From assembly GCA_964020975.1 (NCBI GenBank), contig OZ026616.1:78151993-78215992 (forward strand): a stretch of DNA of 64,000 bases. The letters are read 5' to 3'. The position numbers were made by a program, and so were the translations under genes. Positions 48,708 through 62,041 of the stretch are shown in pieces. This stretch comes from Hermodice carunculata. Taxonomy: Eukaryota > Annelida > Polychaeta > Eunicida > Amphinomidae. Below the pieces are notes generated by a model. It searched no databases. It saw only the letters and a list, made by a program, of their open reading frames with translations, and was not told the origin of the DNA. Each line of letters starts with the position of its first letter. Positions within the stretch are counted from its first letter, which is position 1.

Positions 48708-49474
48708 AAAACAAAACTAGATGGTAATCAAAGCAGATTTTAATTTCTGAAATGCTTGTTTAGAAGCAGCGACCAAACAAAGGGGATATTTTGCTTCAAC
48801 AATTTGTGTAATTGGAGGGCTGTTCTATAAACGTATTTAGCAAACTTCATATAGTATGAACGTAATTCCCAAAACAATTCACTTGATTTTACACTGTTGG
48901 GGTTGGAGGAAACAAGCTACTGCGGAAACTTTTTCACGCTTTCCTGACACGCCTTTAGGGATACGTATATGATCCATATACAACAACTGCGTTGTAGAAA
49001 ATACACACTTTAAGATTTTAAATGTGAGGTCAACAGCACTAAGCTGTAAATTATTAGAATTGCTAGCTACTAGAATGTGTGCAAAAGGTTATTTTGCGTT
49101 AAGATAATGAGTCCAGATAAATTTATTAGTTCTCATAAGCTGAGAACAAATCAATTGAGGCAAACCAGTGTGATATTTTTCCCGCGATGAAGTCAAGCAA
49201 TGTGTCCCTGGTGAGTAAGGGATATATATTGGAACTGTGGCTTTATTTGGTCGGCATTAATACACAGTAAAGTGGTATGTAGAGCCCCTTTTATGGACCA
49301 CACAGACAGGGCTATTCTAGGTGTTAATAATAGTCTCAGTTGTGTTCTTTTACAACATGTCGTCTACCTGTCAATCAATCTCTGCCTTAATAGCAGAAGA
49401 GGTGCAATAAAATCACGGCGAGGCGATCATGTGGCCCGAGTGAAAAAATACGTAAATTAATAAAAACAAATTTA

Positions 49475-49476
<2 letters not shown>
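48708..49476. other. Non-coding stretch, no gene seen
   Basis: No recognisable domain, RNA gene or repeat. Confidence 0.4.

Positions 49477-49543
<67 letters not shown>
49477..49543. repeat. (CAA)n trinucleotide array
   Basis: About 22 CAA units. The poly-Cys peptide predicted on the minus strand is an artefact. Confidence 0.97.
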
Positions 49544-50026
49544 AGCAGATACACGACACAGCATTTAGTTTGCCAATAGTTTATATCCATGGAAAAATGG
49601 CAGGCAAACGTCAAATACGTATGCCAGCCTGTCACCAAAACGAGTCCCTGCAAAGATTTACGAACCATACTTCTGATATGTGAAAGCCAGGGGTCCCATT
49701 TACAAAGGTAAATACATGTAGGTCAAACAAGTGTAAAGGTCCAGTACATAAAACCGTTTATAGTACCGGTATGACGATATTTATATTATCAATAGGCTGT
49801 ACCTTCACAGCAGACGTCACTGGCTTTTTACCTCGTGACGGTTGCTTTCTTAATGTGGTCATACATAATTCGTGTGGATCTACTTGTTTATGCGATGACG
49901 GCAAACTGAGGTACAAACCGAAATTCAAGGGGAGTATCTGTACTACCTTGTATTTTTTCTGAAGTAAACGACGGTAATTGGAATTTCAACAGGATCATCC
50001 TTAGCTCTTTCAGTGGCCAATTTTGC

Positions 50027-50100
50027 ACTGACCCAGCAGGTCACCTCGGCGCGCTTTGGGATCACTGAGCCAGCAGGTCACCTCGGTACGCTTTGGGATG
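50027..50100. repeat. 37 bp tandem duplication
   Basis: Two copies of 'actgacccagcaggtcacct' plus 'cgctttgggat' start at 50027 and 50064 and differ at few bases. The words 'gctttgggat' and 'gagccagc' also occur at the edge of the 25 bp minisatellite (57023-57055). Confidence 0.8.
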
Positions 50101-50869
50101 ACAGCGCGAAAAGTGCGCCGAGGAAAGTTGTTGACCCGGACCATCATATTCTTTGAAACTATACGCATGTTGGCATTTGATTGAAAAGTTGGTTTTTTTT
50201 TTAACGAGGATAATGAATCTGGCATCGTCATTATAATTAAGGGCAGTTCGTGTTAAGTAGTTCGAGTTTAGTCGCAGTCGGCATTGAAAGATTTAAAGTG
50301 AGCAGAAATATAACCGTTACTTACAAAATGACCAGCTATTTAGCAATGGAATGGTCGCCTTCCAGTGAGCAATCATGGTCAGTTGTTTGTTTACAATTTT
50401 TCACCGGATTGAATCATGTGAGTCGCTTTGATTATGTTGCACCTGTGTCTATCAAAAAGCAAATCAGCTGATTTATACGCATTTACTCAACGTCGAATGA
50501 ATTTAATGGCATGCCCTCTGAAACGTAAAGTGCGTGCATACGGTAATAGTACGGCTCGTGTAGGTACGAAATAAACTTTAACATCAAGCAAAATATAACT
50601 GCATCTTTGTATTTCCTCGTGAATATTTTTGAGGAAGGTCATGGGCCTCGATCGCTGGAAATTATGACAAACCGTTGGTAAATTCCAATATTATTTTATC
50701 GACGTGCAACAACTTAGGTAAGCAAGAAAACTGTTATCATTATAGATGTTTGTATCGTGTAAAACAATACAGGTTATTGATGGCACGCCATGTTTCATCC
50801 AGCGTGGCCACTGAATTGCACAACATTTAGACAGAGTAGGTAGTAGAATGCCCCCTCACCACCACCAAC

Positions 50870-50974
50870 CCCCCCCCCCCAAAAAAAAAAAAAACAAAAA
50901 CAAAAAACAAAAAAAAAAAAAACAAAAAAAAAAACAAAAAAAAAAAAAAAGAAAAAAGAAAAGAAAAAGAAAAA

Positions 50975-51041
<67 letters not shown>
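50870..51041. repeat. C run, A-rich tract and (CA)n microsatellite
   Basis: Ten Cs, then about 90 bases of A runs with single C or G, then about 35 CA units (50970-51041). Predicted Lys/Thr-His and Cys-Val peptides are artefacts. Confidence 0.95.
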
Positions 51042-51042
<1 letters not shown>

Positions 51043-53423
51043 TAGCAACAACAAAACAAAAACACCCCCCCCAATAAACAGACGCTTATAAAGCATGAAT
51101 GTCAAATAACACATGGATTGCAAAGATATCCAAGTTTGAAAATTAAGGCTTTCTTGACAAGAAACCGTTATATCCTGCAAAAGTCGCTTACCTCAAGCAA
51201 AGTAGTCGATAGGAGCTGGTTTTGAAATCAAATGTGCATGTCTATCGTTTTAAGGTGGAATGTCGACTTGTTGAGAAGCTGCTTGGTGGGGGGTAAACAA
51301 ATATGTAAAGGTTCTATATAATAATATGAAAATTTAATGAAAATTAGTGTGTCAAGTTTTCATGGGGGTGAACATTATAATGGAATAAGAGAAATAAACA
51401 TACCGGTAACCTTGTCAATTTTTAATATTTATTTATGTTTTGGCTTTTAGCATCAGCGGAATAAGAACAGCTAATGCAGTTTATGTGTTCGTTACCACAA
51501 AGCATAACCAAAATGGCCTCTCTACAAACTGTAATCATGATTTCTGGCACTACTTTTACTTTCGCACGGCTCCATAAGCCTTAACTATTTTCATATTAAC
51601 TGTAATTCTCCGAATTATGAAGATAAATCGCACTTCTAGAGTCAGCTTTATTTTCAGAGTCAAGGGGCGCGTTATGTGTGGGTGCGCAGTCCAGGAGGCT
51701 TATTAACGGCTCCTACTGGCTTGCAGATTTTGCGAAGAAGTTTAAAGTTGTGAACCTCTGTCACCTCACGCACGATCCCGCAAATTCCGGTATCAAAATC
51801 GACCGAAACACTGACAATGTTGCTGCTGTTGTAATATAAGGTAATTGTGGAGGAATTTCGTGTTATACAACTTTATAACAGAACATTTTGCACGATTTTC
51901 ATGGGTAAACCAACCACGTGGCCCACACGATCCATACTTGGGGTCATGATCGTTTACGGGCGTGTTTACTGTAGCGCACAGGCTTATGGCAGCAAATCTT
52001 TTTCTGTGGTACCTGTTCTTGCAAATCAGTAAATGATGAAAATGGAAACGTTTGGTTGATACATTATACTCATGAAGCAAATAATATATACTTTGTATGT
52101 ACTTGTCAACTATTTTCATGACTCTCGTTTTTGTTCGTCTTCGCCAACTAGAGCAGATCTCAGAACAATGAGCAAGGTAAAAAGAGAAATTTTCCAGTTT
52201 TAGCTTGTAACAAAGGGGAAAAGTAAAAGTATAGGGAATGAATTTAAATTACATTATGTTTATATGCTTCATGGCAAATGCGTATCGACCCCTACAGCGT
52301 ATTTAGGTACATAAACACAATGCAAATGAAGTTCATTTCCTAAATAAACACCCACCTTATACTGAATTACAGTTGTCGCAAATCTTCACATTGATTCTTG
52401 TTTAATGCGATAAAGGGAATATGTTTATGCATGCTTAATATACTCGTATGGTGAGCGCTGATTACAGTCACTCATAATACGGGCACTTCGAATGTAAAAA
52501 TTAATTCACTGAAGGAGGTGGAGCGACCAGCAGGGGAGCAAAAAGATACCACGTCTTGTCGTCCTTTTTAATATTATTCGTATTTTAAACTTGAAAAATC
52601 GTATGGCGGACAATATACATTAAATTGAAAAATTTGATCAGATGAGAGTTTGAATTCCGTATTCTTGTTATTTTGAATAAGTGTCAGCGTTAAGTAATGA
52701 AGTTATCTTAGAGCCTAAAAAGTCAAATGTGGACAAATTGACGAAAAACAGTGTGATACATTGTAAAAGTCCCAGACGAGCAAAAATTCGCTGGGGAAAA
52801 ACAGTTCAGTTTTTTTAAGATACCATTTATACAGAGTCTTAAATTTTTTTTTGGTCCAACACATTGTAAATATGCGTCCGGTCACTCTACAGCTGCATCT
52901 TTGAATACGCATGAATTTTATAAAGCACAGATCTTGCAAATTGTATTTGTATCTTTTTGTCCAGAACAACTTCCTAGTAGCCATTATCCTATTCCGCAGT
53001 CCGAGCTCTTAACTCTCCATAAGCTAACCTGCATGTCAGAAATGTAAATTATAAAGTCCATTCTCCAAAATGTATACCGTACAAATATGGGTGTACTGTC
53101 ACAGACTTTTCCATAAATGTATGAGCAGTTGGACAAAAATGTTTTTATATTTGACCCACTTATACATACGGATAGTTTCAATACGATTTTCTCAGAGATA
53201 CCAACTGTCCCTCATCATCAGCGACAATCCCTGGAATTTGCTGAAAATGTAACCAATTTACGGGGTGTGTCCCTCGTAAAAAATGAGCATTCGCTGCTAT
53301 ATTTTTTAATGATTTTTACATCTTGACTACTTGTCCCTGAAATCCCTGGTTTCTGCGGGCAGCTGACTCGAGAAACGCGTGCAAATGGTGGCCTTTTCAC
53401 CAATCTTTAGGGACCCATTTTCA
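51042..53423. other. Non-coding stretch downstream of the GPCR exon
   Basis: No domain-bearing frame. Because the GPCR is on the minus strand, the part near 53423 is its 3' side and could hold 3' UTR. I see no clear AATAAA close to the stop on that strand. Confidence 0.4.
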
Positions 53424-54281
53424 TCAATCCGATGTTGTCATTGGTTTTTCAGGTATGTCAGCATCAGCGACTCTTCTCTTATGGCAACAGCACACGGATG
53501 ATTGCACTAATGCATTTTTAAAATGCACATTGAAGTATACATAGACAAATGGGTTTGCACTGGAGTTGGAAAACGCAAGAATCAGGGATGCGGTAAAGAT
53601 TGTGGAAGATCGTATGTAGTACAAAGCAACGAGCAGTGAAACGACAAAGAAGGGGAGCCACATTGAACAAAAGAGCAACACTACAGTGAAACTCATTTTC
53701 GCCAGGCGCATTTGTAGCCGTGATATTCGCTCGTCATTTTTCAGTTTTGCCTTTCTCGAAGATTGTCTGACTTGTGTGTATATTCTCACATAATTAATTG
53801 TCGTAAATGTTAATGGCGTGACATACATAAGAGCAATTAGACATCCAATATATGCGATACGATCAAACCCTGCTGGCCATTGTATGTAACAGTACAAATA
53901 TGTATGACCGTAATTTCGTATTTTCATAAGGCGTTGTGATATCCATACAGGTACAACAACCGCAGCAGATACAATCCACATGACAATGATAAAGAGAAGC
54001 GCCACCTTTGTGCTCAATTTATTGCCATGGGGCTTACATATTACCCAATAACGATCAAAGCTGATGGCCGTCATGGTTAGGATTGAGTTCGCTGCAGATA
54101 AATATTGCACATAGACTACAAATACACAGGCTTCAGCTCCTAGGACCCAGTTTGTTGTAATTCGTGTTACCATGATACACGGCATAGTGGTAGCTATGAT
54201 CAAGTCACTTGCAGCCAAACTGGCCATCAAGAGATTTGCCGGTGTCCGGAGTTTCTTGGTCTTAGCCACGACAACGATGAC
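53424..54281 (-). CDS. Class A (rhodopsin-like) GPCR, aminergic-like, main exon
   Basis: A seven-transmembrane receptor exon covering TM2 to the C-terminus; it would signal through G proteins at the plasma membrane. Counting from the codon at 54269, TM2 is about residues 11-33 (LAASDL), TM3 45-68 with Cys48, DRY at 72-74, TM4 88-108, Cys127 as the likely disulphide partner, TM5 137-160, a short third loop, TM6 193-216 (WLPFF at 204-208), TM7 224-247 with NSSANPFVY (NPxxY), and a cysteine cluster at 260-262 that may be palmitoylated. In-frame sequence continues upstream as VIVV to 54281, just after an acceptor-like 'cctgaag', so the start and TM1 lie on an upstream exon not found here. WLPFF and NS..NP resemble amine receptors, but the 3.32 position is Gln55, not the amine-binding Asp. 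The ligand is unknown. Confidence 0.85.
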   Translation of the reverse strand, partial: VIVVVAKTKKLRTPANLLMASLAASDLIIATTMPCIMVTRITTNWVLGAEACVFVVYVQYLSAANSILTMTAISFDRYWVICKPHGNKLSTKVALLFIIVMWIVSAAVVVPVWISQRLMKIRNYGHTYLYCYIQWPAGFDRIAYIGCLIALMYVTPLTFTTINYVRIYTQVRQSSRKAKLKNDERISRLQMRLAKMSFTVVLLFCSMWLPFFVVSLLVALYYIRSSTIFTASLILAFSNSSANPFVYVYFNVHFKNALVQSSVCCCHKRRVADADIPEKPMTTSD

Positions 54282-54283
54282 CT

Positions 54284-54755
54284 TCAGGAAAATGAAAACA
54301 GAATGATTATTTGGATGTTTTACTTTTCATATCGTCATCATAGCAACAAATAAAAAATCAGAATTTGTGTAAAACAGAATTACACATGCACGTCTTAGTC
54401 ATATAACATAATATTGTACTGGTGTAAGTAGATCTTTTTTCTTCAGGAAAATGAAAAGAAAATGATTGTTGGGTGTTTTTCTTTTCATAGAGTCATCATA
54501 GGAACAAATACATAATCGGAATGTGTGTTCACATGGTTTTTGCAATTTTGACAGCAGAACAATGGCGTAGAAGAAAGGCTGTGGACTACCTGTATTGAAA
54601 AAAGTCCACAGGTACACGCGTAGAAAATCTTGTTTATCATGGCGTACATACGACTTAAAGTCTATGTAATGCTTTAAACAGAATTACACACGCACGTCCT
54701 TATCATACAAAATATTTATTGTATTGGTGTAAGTCTAATTTTTTTCTCTGAAGTT
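54284..54755. repeat. Tandem duplication of the GPCR intron 3' end
   Basis: 54284-54440 and 54442-54755 are two copies of one segment ('tcaggaaaatgaaaa', 'cttttcata', 'tcatcata', 'aacagaattacaca', 'gcacgtc', 'tggtgtaagt'). The distal copy holds about 150 bp that the proximal copy lacks, including a 9 bp stem (CTGTGGACT/AGTCCACAG). Both carry the acceptor-like 'cttcag' on the plus strand, so the splice-acceptor region is duplicated. Confidence 0.75.
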
Positions 54756-56650
54756 GTAAACTTTACGTTAATGCGCCTTCAAGGAAGCAAGTCTTTATCT
54801 CCGCACAGGAAGCTGCTTGCAGCTTTGGCTGAGGTTAATCAATACATAAGAAGATTTTGCTGGTGTAGCTCGTTCAGTTTTTATATTCTCTTCTCGACAA
54901 AATCAGATGCCAGAATTGTGAAACTTCAAAGGCAGATAAACGTCTATTTTACTACCCTTTTACGCTTGGGCAGCAGTTTGTTGATTTCCCATCTTGTTAA
55001 AATTGGTGTGAAAGTGAGTGCTAAGCGCAAGTGCGGTGCAACTTGCAAAGATGTATGGCACTATTTTTTCTCGCGTCCAATATATATTGTGGCACGTTCA
55101 GAGCTTCATATAATTGTCTCAAAATAGGCTCCTTTTTCTTTACAAACGGTTTTACACGGCTCTCCGGTTTTTACGCTTTCACAAAATTCTCATTCTTTTT
55201 TCCCGGCGGTTCAACATTATATAATATGGTTTCTCGTTTTTCGCCAAAAGGCATGGGTTAAGTTAATGTAGGTTTCTCAAAATATATATGAGTATTTTTA
55301 CTTGCAGTTTTTATGAATAAAAATTACTGGATAAAAATTATGTGAAGTATACCCCTCTATCTGTCTTTTGTCTGCTGTAAACGTCTTCTTTACCTTGTTC
55401 CTGTTGCCTGACTGGACAACTTTGAACATTGGCTGTTCATGTAACGTGTGTATCAGGTAAGGTCCTGTTTATATGTCGTTCCCTTTTCTGCAAGGGAGAT
55501 TGATATAGGACATTGCTCTTTTCCAAATTGCTGCATATTATTTGATGTGCAAAATTATTGTTTGCCTGAATAAAATACGTTTGAACAAACTTGTTCAGCC
55601 ACCACGGCCGGCTGACCAAACCGCCATCCTCGATCACATCCCTGAACCAATTTCATAAAATCTAAGACTGCGTAGCCTGCTGATTATGTTATGCAGACCA
55701 AAATTTTAAGTAAGCCGGGCTTTCACACATTGAAGATATTTCCACGATTTTATCCGGATTTGACCACTCTATATTCCTAAGATATGCACATTTCTGGTGA
55801 TTTATGGCCTGCTCAGACCTCGCTCAATACGCTCTGCTGAGATGCTGGCTTGGCTCAGTCAATCATTGGTTTTGTGAACAGCGTTTCTTAACAGTGCACT
55901 CGTCTGCGAGAGAAGTCATGTCATATTAAAAACCCTTAAACTGTTAAGAAGCAACAAAGGTAATTTAACGCCAATTCCTTCACCTGTTTGATCTGTTTCT
56001 TTCTCATTTGAGAATAAAATATTTACACCTTTTTGAGCGTGGTCGAGGATTCTCCGAACATGTGATTTCCATTGTCATTAAGGCGCAACATTTATCTTTC
56101 TGCCAACTACTGGCTGGCGATAAAAGAATAATGGCTAAACCCATAGTGGTATTCTGCTGCACGCATTTCAGAGGTATCGTATCACATGGTGTTGTGCCGT
56201 TCGTATCAACTTGTGATGTCCAGTGTGTACCAAGAAGGCTATTTATTGTTTATCAGTTTCAGCGTAAGGTATTGTGTCTTAGATCTGAAATTAACTCACC
56301 AGTGTATTACCGACCATTGCCAATAATGAAATCAATGTCATCAATAGTATTTCAATGTACACTTGTCCTGAAAACAGAAAGCAAAACGCTATCAAACAGT
56401 CATTCCAGTACTACTTTATAATTTACCAGCAGAACATGTTTGCGTAATATTATTTTGTCTTTGCATTCGGAAAAATAGACAAGGCTGTAGTTGCGACTGC
56501 GAATATTGTGTAGGAACGCATTTACTCATTCAGTTGACACATTTTAATATTTTGAACACTCATTCCAATTCCCACTCTTGTAAGTATTCTAAATTCATAG
56601 TCCTGATCAAAGACCTTTCCCTAAAGTAAAATTAGGTCAGCAAACTTCCT
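54756..56650. other. Non-coding stretch, GPCR 5' exon not found
   Basis: I looked on the minus strand for a TM1-type exon ending in a donor site and saw none. A 118-residue plus frame (54771-55127) and a 137-residue plus frame (56008-56421) have no recognisable motif; I do not call them genes. Confidence 0.4.
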
Positions 56651-56652
56651 TA

Positions 56653-57047
56653 GCACGCTTTGGGCACAAAGAGCTTGTTTTGCTTTTGGCACAATGAGCT
56701 TGGTGTGCTTTTGGCACAATGAGCTTGTTTTGCTTTTGGCACAGTGAGCTTGTTTTGCTTTGGGCACAATGAGCTGGGTGTGCTTTGGGCACAATGAGCT
56801 TGGTGTGCTTTTGGCACAGTGAGCTTGTTTTGCTTTGGGCACAATGAGCTTGTTTTGCTTTTGGCACAATGAGCTTGGTGTGCTTTTGGCACAATGAGCT
56901 TGGTGTGCTTTGGGCATAATCAGCCCAAAGCAAAACAAGCTTGGTGTGGTTTTGGCACAATGAGCTAGGTGTGCTTTGGGCACAATGAGCTGGGTCACAG
57001 GGTGTGCTTTGGGCACAATGAGCTTGGTGTGCTTTGGGAATCATGAG
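56653..57047. repeat. 25 bp minisatellite, about 15 units
   Basis: The unit is 'gagcttggtgtgcttttggc' plus 'acaat', with TTTT/GTGT and TTTT/TTGG variants. Two internal irregularities occur at about 56912-56940 and 56990-57003. On the minus strand all three frames stay open (135, 131 and 80 residues). Because 25 is not a multiple of 3, each frame reads the same 25-residue super-repeat (for example PKAHQAHC, SSLCQK, QNKLIV). No start context, signal peptide or family is recognised. Confidence 0.9.
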
Positions 57048-58130
<1,083 letters not shown>

Positions 58131-58204
58131 TCTGCAAAGACATTGAACAACCAAACAGGTATATGACAATCAAATATTGAAGGGGAAAAAGGGGACAGAA
58201 AGAA

Positions 58205-58440
58205 ATTTCTATTAAACTTCAATCTTTATGATCTATTTGTTGCTTTGGGCAATAAGGACACACCATATTTAGCTGATAGACCCATAAATAAATTTTTCTA
58301 TGCGGATGATCTGCTTTTAATATCAACAACACACAATGGACTGTTACATTCCATTGACAAACGCCATAGCTACTGTTCTAAATGTTATGATAATTTGAAT
58401 GTCAAGACAACAAAGGTAGAGAAATGTACCAAAATATGGA
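58205..58440 (+). pseudogene. LINE reverse transcriptase fragment (YADD box)
   Basis: The frame reads [18 protein letters not shown], then INKFFYADDLLLISTTHNGL, then HSIDKRHSYCSKCYDNLNVK. These match blocks of non-LTR retrotransposon RTs: FNLY.ND, the catalytic FADD/YADD, GLQ..LD.L..YC..W.L.VN..KTK. Only about 75 residues survive, and the sequence after VEKCTKI is no longer RT-like. The upstream end abuts the TA array. The fragment is too short to place in a clade, and it comes from a different part of ORF2 than the piece at 4118-4683. Confidence 0.8.
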
Positions 58441-58544
58441 GAATATGTTTACATGTGGTTACTTGCATCTTGAGACATAAAAAGCTATCTGCAATAAGTG
58501 TAATGCAATTTAATATCTTATTCTTTTCCCTTGGTTGTAAATAG

Positions 58545-60790
58545 TTGATTCAACAGATTCTGCTTGTCTGTATGTTTCAGCGTTCAATTCGTACAGAATG
58601 CTACTGATGTAGCCTACTTTGTAAGTGAGCACGGTGTCATTACTGACCTTGTCCATTGCCGTGATTAATTACGAATTTGTTGTGCAACTCTAACAATTTT
58701 TCACAAAAGTCTGTATTTGAAGGTTCTTGTTTGGTTTGTCACCAAACTTGAAGCGGTTCATTCCTCAGACATTTAATTCTTTCATCTACTTTTTCCTTCA
58801 TTTTAATTTCCATCTTTGAATACTTTGGTGGAGACCCTTTGCTCATCACTTTCTTAAGGAGGCTGTTTAGTCTTTTATTGATTTTTTTCGGTGCTTTTGT
58901 AAAGTTGATGCTATATTTCTTTGTTGTTAGAGCATCTTTGAATCAAGTTCTTTTTTCTTCTGAATACTCATGGCAACGCAGGTATCTGGACATGTGAAGA
59001 GAAATTCCGTATTCAGTGTGTCAGTGTCGTTTCGTTTATGAATCTACTGTCACAAAACTATGTAATTTTCTGGTTTGTACAAACATGTATTTTTCCTTCA
59101 TGCAAAATAAAGTTTGACGTTTTTGTGTAGAAGTGCAAGTGGCACTTTTGTCAATGTGTCTTATTTATACTTTGTGACATGATTACGCGAAAAAAAACCC
59201 GTAGAGCTACAAGTTTGAACATTTACGAAAAATGTACATTAAACTGTAACTTTTGAAGATTTTTTTTGTTTTTTTTTATTTTTTTTTAAACAAGATAGTT
59301 TTTTTTGCGTTCAAAGTGTTTTAAGCAAGCCATGACAAATTCTTTGTTTTTGGAGCTTCTAAAATCACAAAAAGATACGAAATATCAGCAAACGGAAAAA
59401 AAAAAGACTAAAGCTACATTTTTAGCTTTACTTTCTTATTGAGTTCGTAAGAATTGGTTAAAGAGCGGGGTTGTAACAAAATTTATGAATTTATTGTGCG
59501 GTTAATGGCAAAAGAGGCAATTACAATTTAAAAGAATAACTCTTACGTCAGATCTACTGACTCTCCCACTTTGTTGTTACATATTACCATTATGTACAGT
59601 ATGCGTCCTTTGATGTGTTGTTACAATGAAAAAACATAGGAATGCACGGAATTGAGTTTTTTTATGCTATCGTGCACACGCCCGAGCCAGAATGTTGTTT
59701 CAGCTTGTTGGTTTTATATATGCGGGGCTAAATGCTTTCTTGATCATCAAATATTATTGTGACACATATTGCGGAATGAACAAGCACTTAATCAGACCAG
59801 GTACTGTGTGTACAATGGAGCCACACGCATCGTGGCACATTCCCAGCTCCCCGGTCAGGCGAATTTACATTTCTAAATTAGTACTCACACATGACTTCAC
59901 TTGCATAAAATGCTCACAGTAATGAACAATTTTGGGCTTAATGTCCCCATAAAATAAAAAAAGTCGTCAGAAAGCCACTCAGTATTGAGGAAGAGCACCA
60001 GTTCCTTTGACCAAAAATGAGAAAAAGTTAGTTTTGAGTTTTTGATTTTCAAAGCAGGTTGGCGTTTTTTTTTCTGCCAACTTGACTCTCATGTAATAAC
60101 ATGTTTGTGATCTTGATCCATACATTCATTTAATGTTGTAGCATATTCTGCAGGCCTAAAACTTGCATCCTTACTGTTCAGGCTAACTTCACCAATAGCA
60201 CGATTACAGTTAAAGGCGTTATTGCGAATAATGCCAGTGTATTTAGATGGTAAAGTGACATCACCCTGAATGTGGATGTGCATTGGATGTTGAATGTTTT
60301 TGTTTAAATGCTTTTATAGATTGATATATTCTTTACTTGGATTTTCAATCACAAGATTGACAGACAAGAAAGCGGAGATGAAAAAGAAATAGAAAGCAAA
60401 ACAATAAATAATGCTTTTATCACCTTGGACTGTACAATGGGGGCAGAATGTGACAGGATGGAAATTTGGACTCTGTTCAGAATAATATACAGGTCACAAG
60501 AATATCAGGATAAGATTTACTTCGTTATCTTTGTTTAAACCAGAATTTTTGCATAAAATATTTCATTGAGTGTAAAGTGTGATCACTGCACATTGTCTTT
60601 ACAGTCGGACAACTATGCAGTACAGCCCATAAAAAGGTCTTGCGTTAAAAAATGCAAGTGGGGTTGTTTTCCAAAGTCCCCAACGTGAAGACAATACAAA
60701 ATTACATCATGCACATGGTGGAGTATAGGGTTATTCTCTGTACAAGTCATTCCGTTGATTTGCCTGTTGAACTTTCAACATGCAACACGG
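58545..60790. other. Non-coding stretch, no gene seen
   Basis: T-rich tracts at about 59258-59290, short open frames without motifs, and no RNA gene recognised. Confidence 0.4.
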
Positions 60791-60799
60791 AATACACCT

Positions 60800-61760
60800 A
60801 CCCGGATAGGAACAGAGAACCAGGCTTTTTGGAAGCTGGGTTGAAACAACAAGATGCAGCTCAGCGAGTTGGGGTGTCTCAGTGTGTGATAATAGGACTT
60901 GCATGTTACCAGAGCACAAAAAACTGGAATACTAAAGGGAAGAACCTGTTCAGGTTGCCTAAAATAAGCAGGCCAAAATGGTGACCACTCTGTGGCAAAT
61001 CGTGCTCTGGAGACAGACATCGGATGGTTTTTGAGCTCAGATGCAACACGAGGACGACCACAGGGGAAACTGTGTGTACACAGACCATCAGAAATCACCA
61101 AAAGCGAATAAGGCCTCATTGCCAGAAAGGCAACTTGTGCGCAGAATACCTTTGCAATCTGGTCACTGAGATGCATGGCTGCCATGGACCGAGACAAATC
61201 AGAACTGGGAACAGAAACAAGTGGAAGCATGTCAGTTGTTCAGATGAATCACTTTTCAACCCAACTTGCCTGCATGGGCGGTGGAAGAGTGGGTGGAGAG
61301 GGACACAAGGCTTGACATTATGGCTTTCACTTTATAGTATCCCAGAGAAACTTTTATCAATATTTCGGACAGGTCTTTGGTCCTTAATTTGTTCTTTGTC
61401 TCGGCAACAGAGCTTGAATTAATGTCAAACTCGGCCCAACCTGCCATGATGAACGTACAGACCTTTATGTTGCACATGGTCAATTACAAGGATTAGATAA
61501 AAGAAGATTCTGAGACCACTTTGTTTCCTCATACTGGTGCTATATAGTGGAGATGAGAGCATATTCCAGCATGCCTATACTCCTACATCCGGAAAGAGTT
61601 GTACTAGACGAAGTATTTAAAATCTCCCTTGTCAGCAATGTCTCCAGATTTTTCCCTCATTCAGTACTTTCGAAATTTTCCTGCACAGCCCATGAAGAAG
61701 TGCAAGGAAGTGCACAATGCACTTCAACTAGAAGTGCACGCACTTCGACCGAGTGCAGAT
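60800..61760 (+). pseudogene. Decayed Tc1/mariner transposase
   Basis: Pieces of the transposase appear in order in shifting frames. An N-terminal helix-turn-helix (FLEAGLKQQDAAQRVGVSQC) spans about 60820-60890. A linker corresponds to the second DNA-binding part. The second catalytic block reads KWKHVSCSDESLFN, then HGRWKSGWRG (about 61218-61310). A 'HGQLQGLDKRRF' block follows near 61475-61510, and SPDFSLIQYF (about 61643-61672) corresponds to the SPDLNPIE motif of the third catalytic region. Several stops and frameshifts separate them, so the gene is dead. Terminal inverted repeats were not found. DD34E-type Tc1 elements move by cut and paste into TA. Confidence 0.75.
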
Positions 61761-61869
61761 TCTAGGCTACGTAAGTTTAGTAAGGAAGTGTACTGGAGGT
61801 GCACTAAAGTTTACTGCACTTCCTTCCCGTGCATTGAAATCCGTCTACATGGAAAAAACACGTAATATT

Positions 61870-62010
61870 TTGTGCATGATATGGAAAAAAATAGCACAAA
61901 TGTTACCAGTTGTTGCTCAATTTCATATTTATCCATGTCTCGTGGAAAAATACAGAGGAGTTACAACTCCATATAAGTTCACAGTACAAAAAAAAACCAA
62001 AAAAAAAACA

Positions 62011-62041
<31 letters not shown>

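Noticed and set aside
54771-55127. 118-residue frame upstream of the GPCR
   Set aside because: On the opposite strand to the GPCR, no transmembrane pattern of TM1 type and no motif.
56008-56421. 137-residue frame
   Set aside because: No ATG-based start context, domain, signal peptide or neighbour support; kept only as an unassigned frame in the spacer note.
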